A DNA stretch of 64,000 nucleotides from Aeromicrobium phoceense. GTDB lineage: Bacteria > Actinomycetota > Actinomycetes > Propionibacteriales > Nocardioidaceae. Where the stretch lies: positions 930,001-994,000 of the forward strand of contig NZ_JACEOG010000001.1 of NCBI RefSeq assembly GCF_013868155.1, read 5' to 3'. The translations under genes and the position numbers were made by a program. The stretch's first letter is position 1. Each line of letters starts with the position of its first letter. The notes under the pieces are model-generated. The model worked only from the letters and a program-made list of their open reading frames with translations. It was not told the origin of the DNA and made no database searches. Positions 17,011-24,625 of the stretch are shown piece by piece.

Positions 17011-17612
17011 GCAGCCGGGAGACCAGCCTGCACTACCTGCAGCGGGGCCACCGCGCCGTGCTCCGTGCCGTGCACGGAGTGGACGAATACGACGCGCGGC
17101 GACCGCTGACGCCGACGGGGACGAACCTGCTGGGCCTGGTCAAGCACCTGGCCATCGTCGAGCTCGAGTACGTCGCGAGCTGCGCCGGCTTCCGGAGCGA
17201 CCTCGGGACGCCGTGGGAGACCACCACGGGCGAGGAGGACAACTCCGACCTGTGGCTGACGCCCGACGAGAGCGCTCAGTCGGTGGTCGACCTCTACGTC
17301 GCCGTGGGCGAGCACACGGCGCGTGCCTGTGAGGAGCTGCCGGCGGACTCGCCGGCGAAGGTGCCGTGGTGGGGCGAGCCCGACACGACCTTCGACTACC
17401 TCTTGGTTCACATGGTGTCGGAGACGGCGCAGCACGCGGGACACCTGGAGATCCTGCGCGAGGGCCTCGACGGCCAGGGCGACACGTGGGACGAGTCGCG
17501 CAGCGAGCGCGACGCGGCCTGGTGGGCTGCGCTGAACGAGCGGATCACCGCGGCCGCCGAGCGGTTCCGCGGCTCAGGCTCCGTGGTGACGGCGCCCGCG
17601 GGCTCGTTCTGA
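17007..17612 (+). CDS. DinB family protein (DUF664 type)
   Basis: 201 residues of the DinB/DUF664 four-helix bundle: LVKHLAIVELEYV near residue 45, and DYLLVHMVSETAQHAGHLEILRE near 130, which carry the three histidines expected to bind a divalent metal. Members include thiol-dependent transferases. The ATG overlaps the stop of the preceding DinB-like gene, so the two paralogous-fold proteins are coexpressed. Function not assigned. The stop lies at the edge of a long hairpin. Confidence 0.8.
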   Translation: MSSRETSLHYLQRGHRAVLRAVHGVDEYDARRPLTPTGTNLLGLVKHLAIVELEYVASCAGFRSDLGTPWETTTGEEDNSDLWLTPDESAQSVVDLYVAVGEHTARACEELPADSPAKVPWWGEPDTTFDYLLVHMVSETAQHAGHLEILREGLDGQGDTWDESRSERDAAWWAALNERITAAAERFRGSGSVVTAPAGSF

Positions 17613-17633
17613 CGCACCAGGCCTCGCCACTTG

Positions 17634-17682
17634 TGGAACGGGATCCACCTTCCGAAGCGTGTTCGGCGTGGATCCCGTTCCA
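17634..17682. terminator. Long perfect hairpin between convergent genes
   Basis: TGGAACGGGATCCAC (17634-17648) is exactly complementary to GTGGATCCCGTTCCA (17668-17682). The 19-base loop holds a further short stem (CCGAA/TTCGG), and imperfect pairing continues outward to near the two flanking stop codons (17610-17612 and 17702-17704). It probably stops transcription of both converging genes; no U-tract. Confidence 0.6.
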
Positions 17683-17701
17683 AATGTGGGCTGGTGAGGC
17701 G

Positions 17702-18661
17702 TCAGGAGTCGATCGAGACGATCTCCACGACGAACAGCAGCGTCTTGCCGCCGAGCTCGTTGCCCTCGGAGGCCTCGGTGCCGTAGCCGTACTCGGCGGG
17801 GATGTTGATCAGCACCGTGGAGCCCTCCTTCTGGCCCACGACGCCGGCCTTGAAGCCCTGCACGACCTGGTCGGTGGAGAGCTGGGCGGGCTGGCCGTCC
17901 TTGCCGAACGTCTGCTGGAAGACCTTGCCCTTGTCCTCCCAGGTGCTGCCCTGGTAGTTCACGGTGAGGGCGTCGCCCGCCTTGACGGTCTTGCCGTCAC
18001 CCTCCTCGAGGACCTTGACCAGGACGTCCTTCGGCGGGTCGGTCTTCGGCAGCGTGACCTTCGGCTGGTCGCCCTCGAGGCTCACCTCCGGGACATCCGT
18101 CTTCCAGTCCTCGGCCTTGACCTCCTCGCGCACGTCGACGACGTCGGTCACGATCACGAGCGAGTCGGTGGCCTTGATGTTGAGGTCGGCGTAGCCCTCG
18201 GCGCCGTAGACGTCGGACGCGGCCACCGTGGTGACGACGCGCGAGCCGGTGGGGACGCACTCGATGCCGGCGCGGAAGGCCTCGAAGGTCTTGTCGTCGC
18301 CGGCGGTCAGGGTGGCCTGCTCGCTGAGCGCCTGCTTGCCGTCGCGACCGTTGAAGACGGTGATGACGGCCTCGACCTGGTCGCCCTTCGAGGTGTCGTC
18401 GCCGTCACCGTCGTCGACGACGGTGCGCTGCAGGTCATCGGCCTTCGCGGCCAGCGGCGCGGTGAAGGTGGCCTTGGGGCCGGTCTTTCCGAATTCGCCC
18501 GAGACCTTCACGGCGTCGCTGGAGGCGCCCGAGTCGTACTCCGTGCAGCTCTCCTTCTTCGAGTCCTTCGCGTCGTCGTCGCCGGAGCCGCAGGCCGCCA
18601 GGGGCGCCACGGACAGCAGCAGGACGAGGGGCAGGGTCTTCAGGTTCCGCATGGTTCTCAT
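17702..18661 (-). CDS. FKBP-type peptidyl-prolyl isomerase lipoprotein
   Basis: 319 residues with a lipoprotein signal (LAAC, acylated Cys24 from this start). The C-terminal about 95 residues form an FKBP domain: GDALTVNYQGSTWEDKGKVF, the FKAGVVGQKEGSTVLINIPAEYGYG block and FVVEIVSID. The middle region (about 50-180) is a weaker, FKBP-like repeat (GDQVEAVITVFNG...LTAGDDKTFEAFRAGIECVPTGSRVV), so the protein probably has two tandem FKBP folds, one degenerate. It would help fold secreted proteins at the outer face of the membrane. An in-frame ATG at 18652 is an equally good start. Confidence 0.88.
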   Translation of the reverse strand: MRTMRNLKTLPLVLLLSVAPLAACGSGDDDAKDSKKESCTEYDSGASSDAVKVSGEFGKTGPKATFTAPLAAKADDLQRTVVDDGDGDDTSKGDQVEAVITVFNGRDGKQALSEQATLTAGDDKTFEAFRAGIECVPTGSRVVTTVAASDVYGAEGYADLNIKATDSLVIVTDVVDVREEVKAEDWKTDVPEVSLEGDQPKVTLPKTDPPKDVLVKVLEEGDGKTVKAGDALTVNYQGSTWEDKGKVFQQTFGKDGQPAQLSTDQVVQGFKAGVVGQKEGSTVLINIPAEYGYGTEASEGNELGGKTLLFVVEIVSIDS

Positions 18662-18773
18662 TTCGTCGAGGGAGTCGCCCGGACAGTCTGCCGAGCGTAC
18701 CTGTCCGTTTCCTGAGAGCCTCCGATGAGCCCGCCGTGCCGGGACGCTCGCGCGCTTGGCAGGATGGGGACCC

Positions 18774-20213
18774 GTGACGACTACCCTCGATCGCTACTTC
18801 AAGATCTCGCAGCGCGGCTCGTCGGTCGGACAGGAGGTCCGCGGCGGCGTCGTGACCTTCCTGACGATGGCGTACATCATCGTCCTCAACCCGATCATCC
18901 TCAGCGGGGTGGCCGACGCGGACGGCAAGTTCCTCGGCGGAGGCACCGAGCCGGGCTCGGGATTCGCGACGATCGCGGCCTGCACCGCGCTCGTGGCCGG
19001 CGTGCTGACGATCCTGATGGGCGTGGTCGCGAACTTCCCGATCGCGCTGGCGACCGGCCTGGGCCTGAACGCCTTCGTCGCGTTCTCCGTGGCCACCCAG
19101 ATGACGTGGGCCGACGCGATGGGCCTGGTCGTTCTCGAGGGCATCGTGATCCTCGTGCTGGTGCTGACCGGCTTCCGCAAGGCGGTCTTCGACGCGGTGC
19201 CCGGGCAGCTGAAGACCGCGATCGCGGTGGGCATCGGCCTCTTCCTGACCCTGATCGGCCTGATCGACGCGGGCTTCGTGCGTGCCACCGGCAACGCCGC
19301 CCCGCCCATCGGCATGGGCATCGCCGGCGAGCTGTCGGGCTGGCCCGTGCTGGTGTTCTGCTTCGGCCTGCTGCTGATGATCAGCCTGCACACGCGCCGG
19401 GTCCCCGGAGCGATCCTCATCGGCATCGTCGTGACCACGATCGTGGCGATCATCGTTCAGGCGATCACCGACACCCCGGGCTCGGGCGGCGACCCGACGT
19501 CGAAGGGCTGGAACCTCAACGTCCCCGCGTGGCCCGACAAGATCGTCGAGACGCCCGACCTCTCGCTGCTCGGCGACTTCAACCTGCTCGGCTCGTTCGA
19601 CCGCGTCGGCGTCGTCGCGGCGGTTCTCCTCGTCTTCACCCTCATGCTCGCGGACTTCTTCGACACGATGGGCACGATGACGGCCGTCGGCGCCGAGGCC
19701 GGCCTGAACGACGAGGACGGCGCGCCCGAGGGCGCGCAGCGCATCCTCATCGTCGACTCGGTCGCCGCCGCGGTGGGCGGTGCCGCCGGCGTCTCGAGCA
19801 ACACGTCCTACGTGGAGTCCACGGCCGGCGTCGCCGACGGCGCGCGCACCGGCCTGGCCAGCGTGGTCACGGGCCTGTGCTTCCTGCTGGCCACGATCTT
19901 CACGCCCGTCGTCCAGATCATCCCGAACGAGGCCGCCGTGGCCGCGCTCGTGCTGGTGGGCTTCCTGATGATGACGCAGGTGACCGAGATCGACTGGAAG
20001 GACCCCGAGATCGCGATCCCGGCGTTCCTGACGATCGCCTTCATGCCGTTCACGTACTCGATCACCGCCGGCATCGGCGCGGGCTTCCTGGCCTACGTCG
20101 TGCTCAAGGTCGTGATGGGCCGCATCCGCGAGGTCCACGTGCTGCTGTGGATCATCGCCGCGCTGTTCGTCGTCTACTTCGCGATCGACCCGATCACGCG
20201 CGCGCTGACCTGA
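18774..20213 (+). CDS. NCS2 family purine permease (AzgA-like)
   Basis: About 479 residues, 12-14 transmembrane segments. Motifs of the AzgA branch of NCS2 permeases are clear: TFLTMAYIIVLNPIILS near the start, ANFPIALATGLGLNAFVAF, a DFFDTMGTMTAVG segment and SSNTSYVESTAGVADGARTG. This group imports adenine, guanine or hypoxanthine with protons. GTG at 18774 is chosen over a TTG six codons upstream; CAGGAT eight bases before the GTG could act as the -10 of a leaderless transcript. Monocistronic, ended by a long hairpin. Confidence 0.9.
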   Translation: MTTTLDRYFKISQRGSSVGQEVRGGVVTFLTMAYIIVLNPIILSGVADADGKFLGGGTEPGSGFATIAACTALVAGVLTILMGVVANFPIALATGLGLNAFVAFSVATQMTWADAMGLVVLEGIVILVLVLTGFRKAVFDAVPGQLKTAIAVGIGLFLTLIGLIDAGFVRATGNAAPPIGMGIAGELSGWPVLVFCFGLLLMISLHTRRVPGAILIGIVVTTIVAIIVQAITDTPGSGGDPTSKGWNLNVPAWPDKIVETPDLSLLGDFNLLGSFDRVGVVAAVLLVFTLMLADFFDTMGTMTAVGAEAGLNDEDGAPEGAQRILIVDSVAAAVGGAAGVSSNTSYVESTAGVADGARTGLASVVTGLCFLLATIFTPVVQIIPNEAAVAALVLVGFLMMTQVTEIDWKDPEIAIPAFLTIAFMPFTYSITAGIGAGFLAYVVLKVVMGRIREVHVLLWIIAALFVVYFAIDPITRALT

Positions 20214-20222
20214 GCCGAAGAA

Positions 20223-20305
20223 CCGCACGCCCGACTTTTGTGACGCCCTTCGGCTTCTGAGCCTCGATCCGGCCGACTCCCGTCACAAAAGTGGGGCGTG
20301 CGCGG
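20223..20305. terminator. Long palindrome between convergent genes
   Basis: CGCACGCC..ACTTTTGTGACG (from 20224) is complementary to CGTCACAAAAGT..GGCGTGCG (20281-20302), a roughly 21-bp stem with one interruption around a 35-base loop. The left side also has CCGAAG/CTTCGG pairing that would form an alternative hairpin. Lies between the stop codons of the permease and the opposing DUF3817 gene. Confidence 0.55.
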
Positions 20306-20316
20306 GTCCGCGGGGG

Positions 20317-20763
20317 TCAGCTGGTGGGCGGGCCCACCACGAGGGCCGCGCCGGTGAGGGCCACGACGGCCAGCACGCCGACGGCCAGGCCCTGCAGGGG
20401 CTTGCGCACGAGCCACGCGACGAGGCGGTCAAGGGTGCCGGCCGGCTCGCCGGTCGTCAGGCGCCACCGCTCGGGCAGCGCGCCCTGGCGCTCGCTGACG
20501 ACGTCGAACCAGATCGTGAAGAACGGCGGCACGGCGGCGAGCAGGCCGAGCGCCGAGCGCTTGAGGCTCCACTGCGCGTCGATCGCGACGACCACGGTGG
20601 TGACCACGTAGGCCACGAAGACGACGCCGTGCAGCATGCCGCCGATCCGCACCCCCAGCTCGGTGGTCTCGGTGACGTACTTGAGGAACATGCCCGTCAG
20701 CAGCAGGGCCCAGGTGATGGCCTCGGCGACGGCGACGGTGCGGAACAGGCGGCGGGGGGACAT
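20317..20763 (-). CDS. DUF3817 family membrane protein
   Basis: 148 residues matching the DUF3817 pattern: MSPRRLFRTVAVAEAITWALLL, GMFLKYVTETTELGVRIGGMLHGVVFVAYV, then two further hydrophobic segments. Three helices form the core; a fourth near the C-terminus (about 122-143) follows a cytosolic basic loop. The family has no known function. Monocistronic on the minus strand. Confidence 0.8.
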   Translation of the reverse strand: MSPRRLFRTVAVAEAITWALLLTGMFLKYVTETTELGVRIGGMLHGVVFVAYVVTTVVVAIDAQWSLKRSALGLLAAVPPFFTIWFDVVSERQGALPERWRLTTGEPAGTLDRLVAWLVRKPLQGLAVGVLAVVALTGAALVVGPPTS

Positions 20764-20805
20764 GCCTCCATTGTCCCCGCCCGGCTCAACCTCCCGGAGG
20801 GCGCC

Positions 20806-22221
20806 TCAGGCCCACGCGAAGTCCTCGTCGTGCACCTGCGAGACCACGCTCTCGTACGCCCACGTGCCGCCGGGCCAGTTCGAGGTGATGCGACCGGTCT
20901 CGGGATGGCGGTACCAGCTGGAGCACGACGCCCAGGCCGACCGCGCGAGCTGGTCCTGCACCCGCGCGTCCCACCGCTGCTCCGCCTCGGGCCGGGCCTG
21001 GACCTCGTGCGCTCCGCGGTCCCGCATCCGGTCGAGCGTGGCGCGGATGTGACGCGACTGCGCCTCGAGCATCGTGATGATCGACCCGCCGCCGAGGTTG
21101 GTGTTGGGGCCGTAGGCCAGGAAGAGGTTCGGGAAGCCCGGCACGTGGATGCCGAGGTGCGCGCGAGCGCCGTCGCGCCACTGCTCGTGGAGACTGCCAC
21201 CCGGACCGGTGACCTCGATCCCGTGCAGGAAGTCCTGCGTGTCGAAACCGGTGGCGAAGCAGATCGCGTCCACGGCGTGCCAGGTGCCGTCGGCGGTGCG
21301 GACCGACTCCGGGCGCACCTCGGTGAGCGCGTGCGGCACGAGGCGCACGTGGTCGCGCGTCAGGGCGGGGTAGTACTCGTTGGAGAACAGGATCCGCTTG
21401 CAGCCCACCTGGTGGCGCGGGACGAGGTCGCGCCGCAGGCCCGCGTCGCGCACCTGCACGCGGCGGTGCGTGGCGGCCAGGCGCTCGATGAACGTGGCGA
21501 CCCCCGACTCCGGATCGAGCCCACGCGAGAACTGCTGGGTGATCCAGTCGATCGGCCGCCGTTCGCGGGCGGCGAGGTCGCGGTACCAGGCCGGGTAGGC
21601 GCCGTCGAGCTTCGGCAGCACGTGCTGGGCGGACCGCTGCACCACGACGAGCTCGCGCGCGACCTCGGCCAGCCGCGGCACCAGCTGCACGGCGGACGCG
21701 CCCGTGCCCACCACGGCCACGCGTTGACCGGCGAGGTCCACCGAGGCGTCCCACGAGCCGGCGTGCAGCACCGGTCCGGCGAAGGACTCCCAGCCCGGGA
21801 CCCGGGGCGCACTCGGCTCGGACAACTGGCCCACCGCGCTCACGAGGACGTCGACGGTCTCGGCGGTGCCGTCGTCGAAGGCGACGCGCCAGCCGCTCGC
21901 GTCCCGGTGCGCGGACACGACTCGCGCGCCGAAGCGGCACCGCGGGGCGACGCCGAACCGGTCGGCGACGTCGCGCAGGTAGGTGAGAATCTCGGCCTGC
22001 ACGGGGTAGCGGCGCGACCACCGGTCGCTCGGCGCGAAGGAGAAGGAGTAGAGCGGGGCCGGCACGTCGCAGCCCGAGCCCGGGTAGGTGTTGTCGCGCC
22101 ACACGCCGCCGAGCTCGTCGGCCCGCTCCCACAGCCGCACGTCGTCGTACCCGTGCGTGAGCAGCTCGACCGCCGTGCCGATGCCGCCGAAGCCGGTGCC
22201 GATGATCCCGATCGACGTCAT
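20806..22221 (-). CDS. Flavin-containing / Baeyer-Villiger-type monooxygenase
   Basis: 471 residues with two dinucleotide-binding motifs: GTGFGG (8-13) for FAD and GTGASA (172-177) for NADPH. Between them FAGPVLHAGSWD (147-158) satisfies the FxGxxxHxxxW(P/D) fingerprint of type I Baeyer-Villiger monooxygenases. It would insert oxygen into a ketone or oxidise a soft heteroatom. The start ATG overlaps the TetR stop (TCAT on the plus strand), so the regulator and enzyme are cotranscribed. Related in type to the truncated monooxygenase at the right edge of the window. Confidence 0.87.
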   Translation of the reverse strand: MTSIGIIGTGFGGIGTAVELLTHGYDDVRLWERADELGGVWRDNTYPGSGCDVPAPLYSFSFAPSDRWSRRYPVQAEILTYLRDVADRFGVAPRCRFGARVVSAHRDASGWRVAFDDGTAETVDVLVSAVGQLSEPSAPRVPGWESFAGPVLHAGSWDASVDLAGQRVAVVGTGASAVQLVPRLAEVARELVVVQRSAQHVLPKLDGAYPAWYRDLAARERRPIDWITQQFSRGLDPESGVATFIERLAATHRRVQVRDAGLRRDLVPRHQVGCKRILFSNEYYPALTRDHVRLVPHALTEVRPESVRTADGTWHAVDAICFATGFDTQDFLHGIEVTGPGGSLHEQWRDGARAHLGIHVPGFPNLFLAYGPNTNLGGGSIITMLEAQSRHIRATLDRMRDRGAHEVQARPEAEQRWDARVQDQLARSAWASCSSWYRHPETGRITSNWPGGTWAYESVVSQVHDEDFAWA

Positions 22222-22793
22222 GGCGCCGTCACCGTGAGGACGGCCGCGCACACGTCGGCGTGGACGTCCTCGCGCTCGAGCGTGCCCTGCACCAGCCACT
22301 CGCGGCAGAGCGCCTTCACGTAGGCCGCCACAGGGCGGAGCCGCGCGCGCAGGGCGGCGTCGTCGGGCAGCGCCAGCGCGTCGAGCACGAGGCGGGCAGC
22401 GCGGTCGTCGGCCTCGTCGACGATCGCCTGGACGTCGGAGGGGCCGTGGAGGTTCGCCGCTCCTGAGGCCGCGACCCACGCCTGCCCGTAGGTGGTCGCC
22501 GCGTCCAGGATCCAGTCGATCGTGCGGCTCACGCGCTCGGGCAGCGGCAGGCCGGAGAGGTCGGGGAGCGCGGCCTCGGGCATCTGCACCGACTCGCGCA
22601 TGACCGCCAGGAACAGCGCGCGCTTGCTGCCGAAGTAGTGGTGGACGAGGCCGCGCGTCACGCCCGCCGCGCGGGCCAGCTCGGTGGTCGAGACCTGATC
22701 GTACGGGCGGGAGGCGTAGAGCACGGCCGCGGCGTCGAGGATCGACCGGCGCCGGAAGTCGGGGGCGAGGCGGGTGCGCGCCGCGGAGGTCAT
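22218..22793 (-). CDS. TetR family transcriptional regulator
   Basis: 191 residues. The N-terminal helix-turn-helix (about 14-60: RRRSILDAAAVLYASRPYDQVSTTELARAAGVTRGLVHHYFGSK) is a textbook TetR DNA-binding domain; the rest is the helical ligand domain. ATG at 22793 is preferred to a TTG at 22820, which would lie inside the palindrome at 22814-22828. It is cotranscribed with the monooxygenase and divergent from the GMC oxidoreductase, so it probably represses both through the shared spacer. Confidence 0.9.
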   Translation of the reverse strand: MTSAARTRLAPDFRRRSILDAAAVLYASRPYDQVSTTELARAAGVTRGLVHHYFGSKRALFLAVMRESVQMPEAALPDLSGLPLPERVSRTIDWILDAATTYGQAWVAASGAANLHGPSDVQAIVDEADDRAARLVLDALALPDDAALRARLRPVAAYVKALCREWLVQGTLEREDVHADVCAAVLTVTAP

Positions 22794-22813
22794 GGGCCAG
22801 TCTCGGCGGCCTA

Positions 22814-22842
22814 TTGGCAACCTGTCAACAGTCCCCTACGGT
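22814..22842 (+). promoter_or_regulatory. Promoter and TetR operator between the monooxygenase operon and the GMC gene
   Basis: TTGGCA (22814-22819) and TACGGT (22837-22842) have an exact 17-base spacer, a good vegetative promoter for the GMC gene. The -35 is the left arm of TTGGCA-ACC-TGTCAA (22814-22828), an inverted repeat with one mismatch, a plausible site for the adjacent TetR protein. The -10 ends eight bases before the GTG, so the transcript is probably leaderless. Confidence 0.55.
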
Positions 22843-22850
22843 GAGGTCGC

Positions 22851-24524
22851 GTGAGCGATTTCGACTACGACGTGGCGATCGTCGGATCCGGGTTCGGCGG
22901 CAGCGTCACGGCACTGCGGCTGCGCGAGAAGGGCTACTCCGTCGTCGTGCTCGAGGCCGGCCGCCGGTTCGCCGACGCCGAGTTCGCCACCTCGTCGTGG
23001 GACGTGCGCCGCTACCTGTGGGCGCCGTGGGCCCGGTGCTTCGGGATCCTGCGGCTCACCCCGCTGCGTGACGTGCTCATCGCCAGCGGCGTGGGCGTGG
23101 GCGGCGGCTCGCTGGTCTACGCCAACACGCTCTACCAGCCGGGCGACGAGTACTTCCAGGACTCGCGCTGGGCCCACATCACCGATTGGAGGGCCGAGCT
23201 GGAGCCGCACTTCGACCAGGCGAGGCGGATGCTGGGCGTCGTCACCTACCCCGGCTCGACGGCGGCCGACCGGTTGTTGGCCGAGGTCGCCGACGAGCTG
23301 GGCGTGGCCGAGACGGTGCACCCGGCCGACGTCGGCGTGCTGTTCGCCGACCGGCCCTCCCTGCCGCTGGCCGATCCGTTCTTCGGAGGCCGGGGCCCGG
23401 ACCGCACGTCGTGCACCCAGTGCGGCGCCTGCCTGACGGGGTGCCGGATCGGCGCGAAGAACACCCTCGTGAAGAACTACCTGCACTTGGCCGAGCAGGC
23501 CGGGGCCGAGGTCCGCCCGCTGACGACCGTGACCGACGTGCGCCCGCGCGGACGCGGCTACCGGGTGTCCACTCGAGGGACCGGGACCCCGTGGAAGCGG
23601 GGTGGCCTCACCGCCGAGCAGGTGGTCTTCTCGGGCAACTCGCTCAACACGCAGGACCTGCTCCACCGCCTGCGGCGCCGCTCGCTGCCCCGGATCTCGC
23701 CGCTGCTTGGCACGCTGGCGCGCACCAACTCCGAGTCCGTGCTGTCCGCGCGCGACGGCGACCGCCGCGCCGACCACACGCCGGGGCTCGCGATCACCTC
23801 GTCCTTCCATCCCGACCCGCAGACGCACGTCGAGCCCGTCCGGTACGGCCCCGGCTCCGGGCTGATCGGGCTGCTCAACGCGCACCTGGTCGATCCGGTC
23901 GAGGGGATGCCGCGGTGGCGCGCCACGCTGCGGACCTACCGTCGGCTGGGCGTGCGGAGAGCGTTCCGCCTCCACGACCCGCGGCGCTGGGCCGAGCAGT
24001 CGATCGTGATCCTGACGATGCAGACCCTCGACAACTCGGTCACGACCTTCCTCCGGCGCCGTCCGTGGGGCCTGCGAATGACCACGCGCGAGGGGATCGG
24101 CGAGCCGAATCCCGAGTGGATCCCCGTCTCGCACCGCGTGGCCAGGAGCCTCGCCCGGCGCGTGGGCGGCGTGGCCGGAGGCTCGGTGGCCGACCTGGTG
24201 GGCGTGCCGGTCACGGCCCACTTCATCGGCGGCTGTGTCATCGGAGCGACGCCCGAGGAGGGCGTGGTCGACCCGTACCAGCGACTCTTCGGGCACCCCG
24301 GCCTGCACGTGGTCGACGGATCGACGATCAGCGCCAACCTCGGCGTGAACCCCTCGCTGACGATCACCGCGCAGGCCGAGCGCGCGCTGTCGCTCTGGCC
24401 CAATCGCGGCGAGCCCGACGCCCGGCCGGCGCTCGGCGAGCCCTACCGCCGGCTCCCCGCCGTGCCCCCACGGGACCCGCAGGTGCCGGTCGGCGCTCCC
24501 GGTGAGCTGCGCTGGGCCCGCTGA
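22851..24524 (+). CDS. GMC oxidoreductase (cholesterol-oxidase-like)
   Basis: 557 residues with the FAD motif GSGFGG (12-17), GVGVGGGSLVYANTL (80-94) and the C-terminal GMC active-site region HVVDGSTISANLGVNPSLTITAQAERA. A CxxCxxCxxxC cluster (Cys188, 191, 194, 198) followed by GAKNTLVKNYL is shared with the actinobacterial ChoD-like branch, so sterol or another bulky alcohol is possible; this is family-level inference. No signal peptide. Divergent from the TetR/monooxygenase pair and likely in the same regulon. The C-terminal 40 residues are proline-rich. Confidence 0.85.
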   Translation: MSDFDYDVAIVGSGFGGSVTALRLREKGYSVVVLEAGRRFADAEFATSSWDVRRYLWAPWARCFGILRLTPLRDVLIASGVGVGGGSLVYANTLYQPGDEYFQDSRWAHITDWRAELEPHFDQARRMLGVVTYPGSTAADRLLAEVADELGVAETVHPADVGVLFADRPSLPLADPFFGGRGPDRTSCTQCGACLTGCRIGAKNTLVKNYLHLAEQAGAEVRPLTTVTDVRPRGRGYRVSTRGTGTPWKRGGLTAEQVVFSGNSLNTQDLLHRLRRRSLPRISPLLGTLARTNSESVLSARDGDRRADHTPGLAITSSFHPDPQTHVEPVRYGPGSGLIGLLNAHLVDPVEGMPRWRATLRTYRRLGVRRAFRLHDPRRWAEQSIVILTMQTLDNSVTTFLRRRPWGLRMTTREGIGEPNPEWIPVSHRVARSLARRVGGVAGGSVADLVGVPVTAHFIGGCVIGATPEEGVVDPYQRLFGHPGLHVVDGSTISANLGVNPSLTITAQAERALSLWPNRGEPDARPALGEPYRRLPAVPPRDPQVPVGAPGELRWAR

Positions 24525-24541
24525 TCCAGGGTCCCTGACGC

Positions 24542-24598
24542 CGAGTGGCGCAAAGACGCCCGCCACTCGGTGAGTGGCGGGCGAATCTGCGCCACTCG
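24542..24598. repeat. 57-bp nested palindrome, copy 1
   Basis: Four alternately inverted copies of GAGTGGCG. Outer arms CGAGTGGCGCA (24542-24552) and TGCGCCACTCG (24588-24598); inner arms CGCCCGCCACTC (24557-24568) and GAGTGGCGGGCG (24572-24583). Spacers are aaga, ggt and aatc. A further half copy GAGTGGCGGGCG follows at 24610-24621. Lies between two convergent genes. The arms are identical to those at 34801-34857. Confidence 0.9.
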
Positions 24599-24625
24599 CC
24601 GAACCGGGGGAGTGGCGGGCGCGAC

